From JANNWF01 sp052390415 (GTDB taxonomy: Bacteria; Pseudomonadota; Gammaproteobacteria; Xanthomonadales; Xanthomonadaceae), in the NCBI GenBank assembly GCA_052390415.1, contig JBQTGY010000009.1, positions 1-45,042 on the forward strand: a DNA stretch of 45,042 nt. Direction: 5' to 3'. Below the pieces are notes generated by a model. It saw only the letters and a program-made list of their open reading frames with translations. It searched no databases and was not told where the DNA came from. The first letter of the stretch is position 1. Each line of letters begins with the position of its first letter. This document shows positions 8,006 to 17,715 of the stretch, in pieces. Both the position numbers and the translations under genes were made by a program.

Positions 8006-10210
8006 TTATTGGGTACGGATGACCGAGGTGTCCTGCACCAGCACGGCGGCACCGCCGGAAGCCAGGAAGGACGCCATTTGGCCCTGCATTTCCAGCGTCG
8101 CCGGCAACGATGCAGCCGGACTCAACAATGAACCGTGGTCGCCGCGCGTGAAGCGGACGACACCGCGCACGCCGTTGGCGGACTGGGTGGTTGCGGTAAT
8201 TGCGGTCAAGCCAAGCGCGCGGATCAACGGCTCAGTACCTGCCAGCGGCGCACCCGGCACACTGTTCGGGATCACCTGGTCGGGCAATGCGGCCGGGCTG
8301 CCACCGCCACCGACGACTTCGTGCAATACGATCGCGTCAGTCGCGGTCACGATGCCGTAATTGATCGGATCGGCCGAATCCAGCACCTGCTGAGCAGCAC
8401 CCAGGAAGCGGTTGAAGTCAGGCGTGCCCGCAGTCAGACCCACCCCAGCGAGGCCAGCGCGAATCCGCGGACCGAACGTGGCCGAGCCATTCAACAGTTG
8501 GGCGATGCCGCCGCCTGGCACGGATAGCAGTCCGACATTGACGGTCGGCTCGAAGGCGAGGAAAGGAATGCCCACGATGGAACCAAGCGACTGACCGACG
8601 AAGGCAATGCGTGAGCCATCGATGTCGGGTGTGCCATTGCCATCGAGATCAAACCGCGGAGCAGTTGCCGCCAGCACAAACAAATCCGCTTGCGCTTGCC
8701 GCAGGTTGTCACGCGAAGTCAGCAGCGAGGAAAGATTGATGCTGTGCGTGCCAGACGCATCCGGAATCGTGTCAGGTCCCGCTGCGCCGCTGGTGTTGTT
8801 CACATAGTCGACGTTGAAGGTGCGCTCGACGACACCGGCTGCTGCCAGCGGCGCGGTCAACGGATTGGTTGAGCTGACGAAGAACGGAGCAGTTGTCGCA
8901 AAATCCGCGTTGCCGGGCGACACGCCATGCAGCGGCTGATCGATCGCCACCACCACAAAACCCTGTGCGGCCATGGTCGCCGAAATCGCCAGCATGTCGG
9001 TGCGGTTGCGGGTGACACCATGCTGGAAGATCACGATTGGCCAACCCGACAGCGGCCGGGTACGGCCGGAGTTGGCATTCGGCACCGTCATCAACACCGG
9101 CACCCGCACGGTGGCGTTGGCAACCGGGAACGGATTGGCGAAGGTGATGTTGGTGGACGCCGGGCTCAGGCCCAAGGTGCTGAACGGCGGCACGTAGGCA
9201 CCCGGTGCCGCACGCCAGAAGCCAGTGAGCGGCCCGGTCGGATTGGCGGCGGTGGGCGGCTGCAGGTAATACGGCAGTGACAGGAAGCCGACGAAGATGT
9301 CGGCCACTGGCGGCAGGCCGGCGGCACTGGTGTTCAAGCCAGTGGGCACCACCAGATTGGGTTGCGGAGTGATCCGCGACTTGACGGCCTGCAGCACCGG
9401 CGTGATCGCTTGGGTGGTGGCTACCCACGAAACCACAACGCGGTCACGATTGATTCCAGCACCCGATGCGGCGGCCAGCTGCGCGTTGGTCAACCCGCGA
9501 AGTGGTTCGAGCGCGCACGCGGTTGCCGACGGCAGCAAGGGATCGGTGCTGACGCCGCCGGTGCACAGCGGGGCCGTGCGCTTGGACAGGAAGTAGGCCT
9601 GGTCGGCTGTCGCATCGTTGCCAAGGGTGTCGCGAATGCCGTCCGTGACCACGACCATGTAGGTCGTCAACTGCTTGAGCGGCTGGGTCGGCAGAATTGC
9701 TACGCCCTGCGAGGCAACGCCATTGGTATCGCGCGCATCAATGGTGGTGACGGCGGTCACGAACTCCGCAGTCGGTGCAAGCTCGCGCACGATGCGGGTA
9801 ACCGCGCCGCCAGGCCCGGTGAGCGCCACTTCGAACATGCGAACAGAGGACCCTGCGACGACCGACGACGCCTCCGGTGTTGCCCCACCTTGAAACTGGA
9901 ATGTCAGCGGCGCGACCGTGCTCCAGCCGTCCAGCGAACTGACGGCGACCAATGGGTCGCCAAAGTTGGCTGGGTTGGCCACCGGCGGATTCAAGGTGAG
10001 ATCCGTAGTGCCGGACAAGAGCAAATTGTTCGGCAGCGGAATCTTTCCCGCTGTGGGATCGAAGCGCACGGTCAGCACGCCGGTGACTGGGCTGCCGTTA
10101 GCGTTGGTTGCGGCCGGTGTGGCTACCGCACGAGGGCTGTTGCTTGAGCTGCTGCACGCTGCGAGGAGCAGCGAGGACAGCGCCAGTGACAGGGTCAGTC
10201 GGGCCTGCAT
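8006..10210 (-). CDS. Pla-1/cef-type lipase, outer-membrane lipoprotein
   Basis: 734 residues with a lipoprotein signal peptide (lipobox LAAC, Cys about residue 19) followed by a Ser-rich linker. The N-terminal part matches the bacterial virulence-factor lipase N-terminal domain: DPTAGKIPLPNNLL near residues 51-64, then beta-rich modules. The C-terminal half is an alpha/beta hydrolase: FQHGVTRNR oxyanion-hole segment, AIDQPLHG segment and nucleophile elbow GQSLGS with Ser541. The likely role is cell-surface hydrolysis of lipids or polyesters. It is the first gene of the operon and has an AAGGA ribosome-binding site. The products could feed the downstream DUF1302/DUF1329 system. The exact substrate (triglyceride, phospholipid or polyester) cannot be read from the sequence. 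Confidence 0.85.
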   Translation of the reverse strand: MQARLTLSLALSSLLLAACSSSSNSPRAVATPAATNANGSPVTGVLTVRFDPTAGKIPLPNNLLLSGTTDLTLNPPVANPANFGDPLVAVSSLDGWSTVAPLTFQFQGGATPEASSVVAGSSVRMFEVALTGPGGAVTRIVRELAPTAEFVTAVTTIDARDTNGVASQGVAILPTQPLKQLTTYMVVVTDGIRDTLGNDATADQAYFLSKRTAPLCTGGVSTDPLLPSATACALEPLRGLTNAQLAAASGAGINRDRVVVSWVATTQAITPVLQAVKSRITPQPNLVVPTGLNTSAAGLPPVADIFVGFLSLPYYLQPPTAANPTGPLTGFWRAAPGAYVPPFSTLGLSPASTNITFANPFPVANATVRVPVLMTVPNANSGRTRPLSGWPIVIFQHGVTRNRTDMLAISATMAAQGFVVVAIDQPLHGVSPGNADFATTAPFFVSSTNPLTAPLAAAGVVERTFNVDYVNNTSGAAGPDTIPDASGTHSINLSSLLTSRDNLRQAQADLFVLAATAPRFDLDGNGTPDIDGSRIAFVGQSLGSIVGIPFLAFEPTVNVGLLSVPGGGIAQLLNGSATFGPRIRAGLAGVGLTAGTPDFNRFLGAAQQVLDSADPINYGIVTATDAIVLHEVVGGGGSPAALPDQVIPNSVPGAPLAGTEPLIRALGLTAITATTQSANGVRGVVRFTRGDHGSLLSPAASLPATLEMQGQMASFLASGGAAVLVQDTSVIRTQ

Positions 10211-10253
10211 GAGCGTTTCCTTGAAGGCGAAATCGGGAAAGTTCTACGCCCGC

Positions 10254-10283
10254 ATCATAGGTAGGCGATGCAAACGAATGCAA
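10254..10283 (-). promoter_or_regulatory. Candidate sigma70-like promoter of the lipase operon
   Basis: On the minus strand TATGAT (10254-10259) lies 18 bases downstream of TTGCAT (10278-10283), about 44 bases before the lipase start codon. The -10 is good and the -35 matches only in part, so the call is tentative. Confidence 0.35.
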
Positions 10284-10377
10284 CGTGAATTTAACGCGTG
10301 AGCACAATGATTTGCGTGTTGCGGTGCAGCATATGAAGCGCCAACGATACGCGCGCGAATGGTGGCTTGAGTACTGC

Positions 10378-11289
10378 TCAGGTTTTCCATGCGTCGAAGT
10401 CCGTCGGCTGCGCTGTGAAGTTGCGCGGTATCAGCCCGAGTTTCGACCAGCCCGACAGGTCGGACTGCTGGTTCTGCGCGGATCGATACAAGGTCGCGGC
10501 GATCGCGGCGATGCGATTTTCGCCACTGGCCAAGTGTCCAAGCAAAGAGATCGGCACGGGCAAGGGGATCCGTCTGGCGCCCGGCGCAAGTTCGTCCAGC
10601 AACTCGTCGACCATGCGGTCAAAAGGCAGACTTCTTGGACCGGGTAGAGGAATCGGCGGCGCGCAATCAGTCTTCGTGAAGGCGGACGCTTGCAGCGCAG
10701 CCGCGACATCATCGGCGTGCACGGGGCAACGCAAGCCGCGTCCCGCCGACGGCCAAGGCAACCATCGCCAGCGGCTTGCAAATCGCAATAGTGGCGACAA
10801 GCTCTTGTCCACGCCTGCGCCGTAGATCATTCCTGGCCGCAACAACTGCAGAGATACGCCTTGCGCGTCCAGAGTGTTCTGCAATCGCCGCTCGCTAGCC
10901 AACAAACTCTGCGCCAGATGGCGCTCGGCCGGGTTGGGCGAATCCCGTTTCCAGTGAATGCTGAGCGATGACAACGCGACCACTCGCCGTACCTGCGGAT
11001 GCAGACTCAACTCGCAGGCTTCGGCGAGTGCATCCAGAGGGCCCGCGCTCACCAACACTGCCGCCGCTGGCAAGTCAACCAGCGGCGTATGCGGCAGTCC
11101 GCCGATCCGCCACTCAACGTTCGACCACGCTTGTGACCACGCCGGCGCTGGGGCGCGCGACAGCGCGATGACCTTGCGTCCGGATTCCTGCATTCGCCGC
11201 AGCATGAAGCGACCGACTGCTCCACTACCGCCGAGGATTTGGGCATCGAAAGCGAGGCGCGAGGATGGGCTGGGCGCGGCGTCCTGCAT
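10378..11289 (-). CDS. SDR-like NAD(P)-binding oxidoreductase/epimerase
   Basis: 303 residues from the ATG at 11289 (a GTG just before it is less likely). An N-terminal Rossmann fold shows GGSGAVGRFM (about residues 18-27), the GxxGxxG nucleotide-binding motif of extended and atypical SDRs. Later segments RVVALSSLSIHW and LRPGMIYGAG resemble the catalytic-Ser strand and the LRP segment of the NDUFA9/epimerase-like group. A Tyr-x3-Lys catalytic motif is not obvious: the position after ALSSLS carries HWKRD. It may therefore be an atypical, possibly non-catalytic, NAD(P)-binding protein. It stands alone between the lipase operon and nhaA; the substrate is unknown. Confidence 0.75.
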   Translation of the reverse strand: MQDAAPSPSSRLAFDAQILGGSGAVGRFMLRRMQESGRKVIALSRAPAPAWSQAWSNVEWRIGGLPHTPLVDLPAAAVLVSAGPLDALAEACELSLHPQVRRVVALSSLSIHWKRDSPNPAERHLAQSLLASERRLQNTLDAQGVSLQLLRPGMIYGAGVDKSLSPLLRFASRWRWLPWPSAGRGLRCPVHADDVAAALQASAFTKTDCAPPIPLPGPRSLPFDRMVDELLDELAPGARRIPLPVPISLLGHLASGENRIAAIAATLYRSAQNQQSDLSGWSKLGLIPRNFTAQPTDFDAWKT

Positions 11290-11568
11290 CACTGGAGCAT
11301 AACCGCAACACCCGCCGACACGGCTGCCGCCGCTGCCGGCTCTACAGATTCAAACTCACATTCGGGGTGACACATTCACGCGCCTCGAAAGCTGAGCTTG
11401 CTGCGCTGCTTCCAGCTCCGGTAGCGCGGACCGAGGGAAGCGAAGTCGCGCGCAGCGCGCGAACTGGCCCCGTTGCGTCTGCCCAGCAAACGAAAGGCAA
11501 CCCATCGATTTCGCTCCCTGCACACTCAGCAAAAATTGCAACTGCAAACCACGATCATTCCTCGCTGG
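11290..11568. other. Intergenic gap with a GC palindrome
   Basis: This 279-base gap separates nhaA from the SDR gene. The only structure I see is a GC palindrome, TCGCGCGC-A-GCGCGCGA, at 11446-11462, which could form a hairpin but has no T tract. No RNA gene or open frame is convincing. Confidence 0.4.
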
Positions 11569-12774
11569 CTATGTTGCTGGCTTGGGCAGACGCGCTGCCA
11601 GCAACAACAGCAGCGTGCCCAGCACGGCGGCAATCAACGAGCCGCTGAGGATACCCAATCGATACAAGGCGGCCAGATCTTCGCCGCTGTGCTCAAACGC
11701 CAGTGAGCCGATGAACAGACTCATGGTGAAGCCGATTCCACAGAGAAAAGTCAGGCCGACAAACTGCAACCGGTTCGCGCCGTCTGGCAACTTGGCAAAA
11801 CCCAAGCCGATGACCATCAACGCCGCGAGCACGATGCCAACGGGCTTACCAATCACCAGGCCAGCCGCGATTCCCAACGGCACCGGTGCCAACAGAGCAC
11901 CCAGGCCGAGCCCCGCCAGCGGCAGGCCCGCATTGGCAAACGCAAACAGCGGCAGGATTGCGTAGGCGACCCAGGGATGCAATGCATGCTCCAAGGTTTC
12001 CAAGGGCGTCACGCCGGGATCATTTCGATTGCCCATCGGGATGGTCATGCCGAGGGCGACACCCGCCAAGGTCGCGTGAACGCCCGACTTCAACACGGCC
12101 AGCCACATGATCGCGCCCACCACCAGATAGGGCATCAACTGGGTAACGCCGCGCCGATTCATTGCAATCAGAATCGCAAACATGCCGCCCGCAATCAGCA
12201 ACGACGCCGACGACAACTGGCCGCTGTAATACAGCGCAATGATGACGATGGCGGCGAGGTCGTCGAGCACGGCGATCGCCGTCAACAACAGCTTGAGACT
12301 GGTCGGCACCCGCGAGCCCAGCAGGCTCAGCACACCCAGCGCAAAAGCGATGTCGGTGGCCGCTGGAATCGCCCATCCTGACATGGCGACTGGATCGCCC
12401 TGATTGATCCCGTAGTAGATCGCCGCGGGCACGATCACGCCGCCGGCTGCACAGAAAACCGGCAGTGCGATTTGCCGCCGATCCGAGAAGTGGCCGCTCA
12501 CCACCTCGCGCTTCAACTCGAGGGCAACCAGCAAGAAAAACACCGCCATAAAGCCATCGTTGATCCACAGCAGCAAAGGCTTGTCGACACCCAGCGTTCC
12601 TACCGTGACTGTCATCGGCAGATCGAGAAAGCCGTGATAGACGTCAACCAGCGGGCTGTTGGCGAGCAAGATGGCAAGCAGCGCCGCAATGACCAGCAAT
12701 ATGCCGCCGGCCGATTCAAGTTCCAGAAACCGTTGTAGCGAGTCGCGCGCACGTTGCGCCGGGGGGCGATGCAT
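11569..12774 (-). CDS. nhaA: NhaA Na+/H+ antiporter
   Basis: 401 residues from the ATG at 12774, chosen over the upstream GTG at 12783 because a GGAG motif lies 8 bases before this ATG. Inner-membrane electrogenic antiporter (Na+ out, H+ in) for pH and sodium homeostasis. About 12 TM segments are visible. The discontinuous-helix signature is intact: PAATDIAFALG carries the Asp equivalent to E. coli D133, and AVLDDLAAI carries the paired Asp equivalent to D163/D164. The C-terminal GIGFTMSLFI segment is typical. Length matches the family. A second antiporter of another family lies nearby (13303-14562). Confidence 0.97.
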   Translation of the reverse strand: MHRPPAQRARDSLQRFLELESAGGILLVIAALLAILLANSPLVDVYHGFLDLPMTVTVGTLGVDKPLLLWINDGFMAVFFLLVALELKREVVSGHFSDRRQIALPVFCAAGGVIVPAAIYYGINQGDPVAMSGWAIPAATDIAFALGVLSLLGSRVPTSLKLLLTAIAVLDDLAAIVIIALYYSGQLSSASLLIAGGMFAILIAMNRRGVTQLMPYLVVGAIMWLAVLKSGVHATLAGVALGMTIPMGNRNDPGVTPLETLEHALHPWVAYAILPLFAFANAGLPLAGLGLGALLAPVPLGIAAGLVIGKPVGIVLAALMVIGLGFAKLPDGANRLQFVGLTFLCGIGFTMSLFIGSLAFEHSGEDLAALYRLGILSGSLIAAVLGTLLLLLAARLPKPAT

Positions 12775-12861
12775 ATTGGGCACTCCACGTGGGAGAACAG
12801 GCGGCAGATAGCAGCCACGCGGGCCGCAAGGTTTTCACGCAATTGGAAGTGTGTTCAATCG

Positions 12862-13260
12862 TCAGTTGGTGCCGACAATCACGGCAAACAGGATGAACCC
12901 ACCGATACACACCGAGGATAGCCCAATCAAATGCAAAAACTGCAAGGCGCGAGGCACAGATTGCTCAGCGAAGCGCCGATGCCAGCGCCAAGGTACGGCC
13001 AACAGAAGGATCGAAGTGACCACCAGGAGCCACCCGAACCCAACGAAAACCGGTGAAGGCCGCAGGGCAGGTGCGGCCAGCACAAACGCAGCCCCAAACC
13101 CGATTCGAATCACCATCTCCAGCAAGTGCAGCGTTGGTGAACTCGCGAATCCCAGCAGAAATCGACTCGCGGTCGTCGGAAGAGCGAGGCAAGCCACGCC
13201 CAAGCCGATCAGATAAACACCGAACAAGGCGACTACGGCCAATGCCGAGGTAGTCATCAT
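12862..13260 (-). CDS. Small four-TM membrane protein, unknown
   Basis: 132 residues (ATG ATG at 13260/13257) with four hydrophobic helices at about 5-28, 45-65, 70-90 and 108-130. Between helices 3 and 4 is a basic cytoplasmic-type loop (PWRWHRRFAEQSVPRA). I do not recognise a named family. It lies between the two antiporter genes, 88 bases upstream of nhaA and 43 bases downstream of the PF07399 antiporter, so cotranscription is plausible. A role linked to ion transport is only contextual. Confidence 0.7.
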   Translation of the reverse strand: MMTTSALAVVALFGVYLIGLGVACLALPTTASRFLLGFASSPTLHLLEMVIRIGFGAAFVLAAPALRPSPVFVGFGWLLVVTSILLLAVPWRWHRRFAEQSVPRALQFLHLIGLSSVCIGGFILFAVIVGTN

Positions 13261-13302
13261 GGAAATTCCGTTGCGAGCAACCAGCGGATAAGCGACCGAG
13301 GC

Positions 13303-14562
13303 TCAGAGCAACCGAAACGCCAATATCGCAACGAAAGTCGGCGGCAATGCCGCAGCCAACAGGCCGAGCGGACTGATGGTCTCGTCTTCGAAATGCCCCT
13401 TCAAGATGGTTGCGCCGGCGGGGTTGGGCGCGTTGGCGATGATGGTCAAGCCGCCGCCCGTCACTGCACCGGCCACCAAGGCGTACTGGAACTCGGGCGA
13501 AAGCCCTTCGACCAGGGAACCGAGATAGGTCAACGCAGCGTTGTCGGTAATCGCGGTCAGCGCGGTTGCGCCATAGAAAACAGCATCGCTGCTCATGCCA
13601 AGCAACAATGGCTCCAACCACCACTGCTGCATACCGCCCAGCACCACCAGTCCGGCGAGGAAAAACGCCACCAGCAGACCTTCGCGCAAGATCAACCGAT
13701 CCTGATAGTGCTCATAGGACTGCACCACGCCCAAGAAAAACATAAACAGGCCCATGAAGATCGCCGGATGGTGGGCAAACACCACCACCCCCAGCAAGAA
13801 AAGCAGGTGGATGAAGGTCAAAACAACGGGCACTTGGTTGACCGCGACCGCAGGCTGCGCAGGGATGAGCGCACGCAGTTGACCGCGAAACATCCACGTG
13901 ACAACGAGCGCATTGACGACCACGGCGATCGCCGCCTTCCATCCGAAGGTCGAGACCATGAACATCAGATCCCAATTCCACTTGGCTGCCACCATCAACA
14001 CCGGCGGTGCAGCAAACGGGGTGAGCGTACCGCCGATGGAGATGTTGACGAAGAGCACGCCGAGTGTCGCGTACATGTGCCTGCGGGTGAGTCCGGCAGC
14101 GTAGTACCGGTCACGCAAGATCAACGCGGCCAGCGTCATTGCCGCAGGCTCGGTGATGAAGGAACCGAGCAGCGGCACGAACGACAGCGCAACAAAATAA
14201 AATGCAACGTTGTCATGTATCGGCAACAGCCGCGCGATCCACTTCACCAACCACTGCGCGCACTCAAGCACCGGACGCGTGCCGGCAATGACCATGATGG
14301 CGAAGACGAAAAGCGGCTCGGTAAAGTTTCGGGTATCGACGTAGTGGGTGGCTGTTTCCGTGCCCTCTAACGCCGCGATTGCGAGAATCAACACCAGCGC
14401 CCAGAAGCCGAACACCACTTCCACCTCGCCCAGCAAATGCCACAGACCGGCATGCGCAGGGCGGGCGTCGGCGAGACGTTCGAAAAATTTGGTGCTGAAG
14501 GTGTGAACCAGCGCCAGTCCAAACAGCGCCGCGGCGACCCACTGCAACGTGGTCGGATTCAT
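13303..14562 (-). CDS. Putative Na+/H+ antiporter, PF07399-type
   Basis: I place the start at the ATG at 14562 (419 residues, MNPTTLQWVA), because the 20 residues before it look unlike a membrane-protein N-terminus. About 12 TM helices are present. Family features include the HTFSTKFFERLA segment after helix 1, the EVEVVFGFWA helix, a VLFVNISIGGTLTPFAAPPVLMVA-like segment around residues 175-200 (start seen as VNISIGGTLTPFAAPP), and a C-terminal APNPAGATILKGHF segment. PF07399 proteins belong to the ion-transporter superfamily and are annotated as putative sodium/proton antiporters. Ion specificity is not readable from the sequence. Confidence 0.85.
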   Translation of the reverse strand: MNPTTLQWVAAALFGLALVHTFSTKFFERLADARPAHAGLWHLLGEVEVVFGFWALVLILAIAALEGTETATHYVDTRNFTEPLFVFAIMVIAGTRPVLECAQWLVKWIARLLPIHDNVAFYFVALSFVPLLGSFITEPAAMTLAALILRDRYYAAGLTRRHMYATLGVLFVNISIGGTLTPFAAPPVLMVAAKWNWDLMFMVSTFGWKAAIAVVVNALVVTWMFRGQLRALIPAQPAVAVNQVPVVLTFIHLLFLLGVVVFAHHPAIFMGLFMFFLGVVQSYEHYQDRLILREGLLVAFFLAGLVVLGGMQQWWLEPLLLGMSSDAVFYGATALTAITDNAALTYLGSLVEGLSPEFQYALVAGAVTGGGLTIIANAPNPAGATILKGHFEDETISPLGLLAAALPPTFVAILAFRLL

Positions 14563-14819
14563 CCCAATGCCTGCGGCGATTGATCGGACACCGAGGTGCA
14601 AGTCGCAAACGCTTGCCGGCACCCAGCGCGGAACCTGCCCGCCGCCGAAGTGTTGGCCTTGAATGGAGGCGCAAAGGCAAGCTCCGCAAAGGCGAGGATC
14701 AGCATCTCAGGCATGTGTTTCGATCTTCAACTGGGAGTGGATCGCTTTGGATGACGACCAACGCGAGGCTCGCGATTATGCCCGCTGGGTGTGAACGTGA
14801 CTCACGCGCCAGCGGTCGC

Positions 14820-17657
14820 TCAGGCGCGAGCGCCCGGCGCCATTGGGTCCGCTCCCGCGTGACGGGTGGCAATGTCGACCACCATGGTTTGCCAAGCGTC
14901 GACGATGACGGAGCGCGCCGCGCGTAATGACGGGGTCAGCTCGGCAAGGCGCGGGCGCCCATCCAGCGTGCATTCCAGCGACGCCGCCAACAGACAGGCA
15001 TGCGCTTCGACAAGGTGGCGAGCGGTTTCCGCAGCAAACACGGATGCGGTCGCCAGCGCGTCGATCAAGGCTGGGGTGTCTCGCGCAGACAGCAGGCCTG
15101 GTTGCGCGTGGGCATGCGCCAACACCATCGCCTGCAACAGAAACTCCAGGTCAACCAACCCGCCGACGCCCTGCTTGAGGTCGAACACATCAGCGCGCGA
15201 GCGATCCAGTTCGACACGCATGCGCGCACGCATCGCTGCCGTTGCGGCGCACACTTCGTCGCAGGCGCGTGGTCGCGCCAGCACCTCGGCGCGAACGGCC
15301 TCAAAGCGCACACCCAGCGTGGTGTCGCCAGCGACGAATCGCGCGCGCACCAAGGCCTGGTGTTCCCACGCCCAGGCCTCGCCAATCTGATACTCGGCAA
15401 ACCGCCGCAGACTGCACAGCAACATGCCCTTGCTGCCGTCCGGGCGTAGCCGCAGGTCGGCTTCATACAATCGGCCGGCGGGTGTTTGCGTCGCGAGCAG
15501 GGCCAGCAGCTTCTGCACAACGCGCTGTTGGTAGCGGGTTGCCTCCAGCGGTCGAACACCATTGCTGTCAGCGATGCTGGCTTCGCTGTCGAACAGAAAT
15601 ACCAAGTCGAGATCCGAACCAAATCCCAACTCGGCACCACCGAGACTGCCGTAGCCGATGATGGCGATACCGGCATGCGCACCGGCCTCGACCAGCGCGC
15701 CATGGGCGCGTTGCAGGTCGGACAAGGCGGTCGTCAACAGCGCCTCCAGGATCACATCCGCCAGACCGGCCAGCTGGGTGGCGCTCTTGAGCGCCGATTG
15801 CCGCTCAAACAAGGCCTCGCGGGCAATTCGAAATGCCAGGCTCTGGCGCAGCTCGTTCAACGCGTTGAGACGCAGCTCGACATCGTCGGCTGGCAGCCCG
15901 GATGCGGCCCCTTGCCACGCCTCGCGCATCGCTTGCCGATCCACCAGCGCCTGCGCGGCACGACCATCGAGCAAGTCGTCCAGCAGCAACGGATGTTCGG
16001 CCAGGCGCTCGGCCAACAAGGCGCTGCGCGCCATCACATCGATGAGTCGCTCGCGTGCGGCCGGCTGCTCCTCCAGCAGCGCCAGATAACTGCTGCGGCC
16101 CAGTATTGCGTGCAGCAGGCGCAACAACCGATGCAGGGTCAGTGTTGGCTGGCGACTGCGCGCGGTTGCCGCCAGCAAGGGCGGCAACAGACGATCCAGA
16201 CGCGCGCGGCCACGGGCTGACAATGCACGCACGCCGCTGGCGCTGACAAAGCTGCGCAGCACAGTGTGTACGGCAGACGCATCGGCCATTCCGGCGGACG
16301 CCAAGGCACTGCCATCCGCATCGCTTTCAATCTGACGCCAGTACTGTTCGAAGGCAACGTTTTCGCCGACCTCGACCTGCGCGCGAGCTTCAAACACACG
16401 CGCAAACTCTTCGCTGACCACATCCCGCTGTTTCTGCAAATCGAGACTCAGCGCGTCCCAATCTGCATAACCGAGTCCAAGTGCCAGGCGCTCGCGGCTC
16501 AACGGATCATCCGGCAGGCTGTGGACCTGCTCGTCCCGCATCATCTGCAAGCGATTTTCCAGCCGCCGCAAGAAGCAATAAGCGACCCGCAATCGCTGGG
16601 CACTCGCCGCTTCGATGTGACCCGCGGATTCCACAGCGGCCAGGGCTGGCAATAATCCACGCGCACGCAATGCCACCTCGCGACCGCCGCGGATCAGTTG
16701 CTGCAACTGCACCACAAACTCGATCTCACGAATTCCACCCGGCCCCAGTTTGAGATGCTCGGCCAAGTCGCGACGCTGCACGTCGGCCTCGATCATCGCC
16801 TTCATCTCGCGCAGGCCGGCGAAGGCGGTGAAGTCGAGATAGCGGCGATACACGAACGGCCGCAAGGTGGTGAGCAACTGTTCGCCGGCAGCGATGTCAC
16901 CGGCAATCGGACGCGCCTTGACCCAGGCATAACGCTCCCAGTCACGGCCTTCGCGCTGGAAGTAGTGCTCCATCGCAGTGAACGACAGCGCCAAGCGGCC
17001 AGCGCTGCCAAACGGCCGCAAGCGCATATCGACACGAAAGCCAAAGCCTTCGGCAGTGGTGTCACCCAGCAATGCGATCAGCTTCTGACCTGCGCGCAGA
17101 AACCAGGTCTCGTTATCCAGCGGTCGCGCGCCGTCGCTGCTGCCCGATTGGCGGTACGCAAACACCAGATCGATATCGGAACTGAAATTGAGTTCACCGC
17201 CGCCGAGTTTGCCCAGCGCGAACACGACCAGTCGTTGCGGCCGGCCTTCGCCATCGCGCGGCTGACCGTGGCGCGCGATCAGCAGTGACTCGATCGCCGC
17301 CAACGCCACTTCCGTGCAGTGATCGGCGAGGCGTGTGCTTTCCGCCAACGTCGCTTCCAGACTCGCCTCGGCGCACAGATCGCGCGCGATCAAGCGCAGG
17401 CTGCAGAGATGGCGATAGCGCCGCAACAGGTCCGGCCAATCGGCTTCCCGATCCGCCGGCAACTCAAGCGTTGGCATGGTTTCGGAGGCAAGTTCGGCGG
17501 CCCACAACGGCTGTCGGCGCAAGCGCTCAAACGCGTAGTCGGACGCCAACAACACCGGCACGAGCCGAGCGATCAGGTCTTCCGCAACGCCGGCCTCACG
17601 CAGGACTTCGCGCCGCTTTCTCAACAACTCGGCAAGCGGTGGCGAGGGCAGCGACAT
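14820..17657 (-). CDS. glnE: Bifunctional glutamine synthetase adenylyltransferase/deadenylase GlnE
   Basis: 945 residues from the ATG at 17657; the further upstream start at 17708 lacks support. GlnE adds AMP to glutamine synthetase and removes it in response to PII and glutamine. Two nucleotidyltransferase domains are visible. The N-terminal (deadenylylating) one has GGGELNFSSDIDLVF near residue 160; the C-terminal (adenylylating) one has GGAELGFGSDLDLVF near residue 682. Both keep the G-S-D-x-D metal motif. The FVVQLQQLIRGG segment and the late QGVGGLVDLEFLLQ segment are typical, as is total length. The gene stands alone downstream of the mgtE terminator. Confidence 0.97.
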   Translation of the reverse strand: MSLPSPPLAELLRKRREVLREAGVAEDLIARLVPVLLASDYAFERLRRQPLWAAELASETMPTLELPADREADWPDLLRRYRHLCSLRLIARDLCAEASLEATLAESTRLADHCTEVALAAIESLLIARHGQPRDGEGRPQRLVVFALGKLGGGELNFSSDIDLVFAYRQSGSSDGARPLDNETWFLRAGQKLIALLGDTTAEGFGFRVDMRLRPFGSAGRLALSFTAMEHYFQREGRDWERYAWVKARPIAGDIAAGEQLLTTLRPFVYRRYLDFTAFAGLREMKAMIEADVQRRDLAEHLKLGPGGIREIEFVVQLQQLIRGGREVALRARGLLPALAAVESAGHIEAASAQRLRVAYCFLRRLENRLQMMRDEQVHSLPDDPLSRERLALGLGYADWDALSLDLQKQRDVVSEEFARVFEARAQVEVGENVAFEQYWRQIESDADGSALASAGMADASAVHTVLRSFVSASGVRALSARGRARLDRLLPPLLAATARSRQPTLTLHRLLRLLHAILGRSSYLALLEEQPAARERLIDVMARSALLAERLAEHPLLLDDLLDGRAAQALVDRQAMREAWQGAASGLPADDVELRLNALNELRQSLAFRIAREALFERQSALKSATQLAGLADVILEALLTTALSDLQRAHGALVEAGAHAGIAIIGYGSLGGAELGFGSDLDLVFLFDSEASIADSNGVRPLEATRYQQRVVQKLLALLATQTPAGRLYEADLRLRPDGSKGMLLCSLRRFAEYQIGEAWAWEHQALVRARFVAGDTTLGVRFEAVRAEVLARPRACDEVCAATAAMRARMRVELDRSRADVFDLKQGVGGLVDLEFLLQAMVLAHAHAQPGLLSARDTPALIDALATASVFAAETARHLVEAHACLLAASLECTLDGRPRLAELTPSLRAARSVIVDAWQTMVVDIATRHAGADPMAPGARA

Positions 17658-17715
17658 CCGCGGATTGTGGCACGCGTTTCTGCTCCGATCAGATCGCGGC
17701 GCACGCATCGATCAC

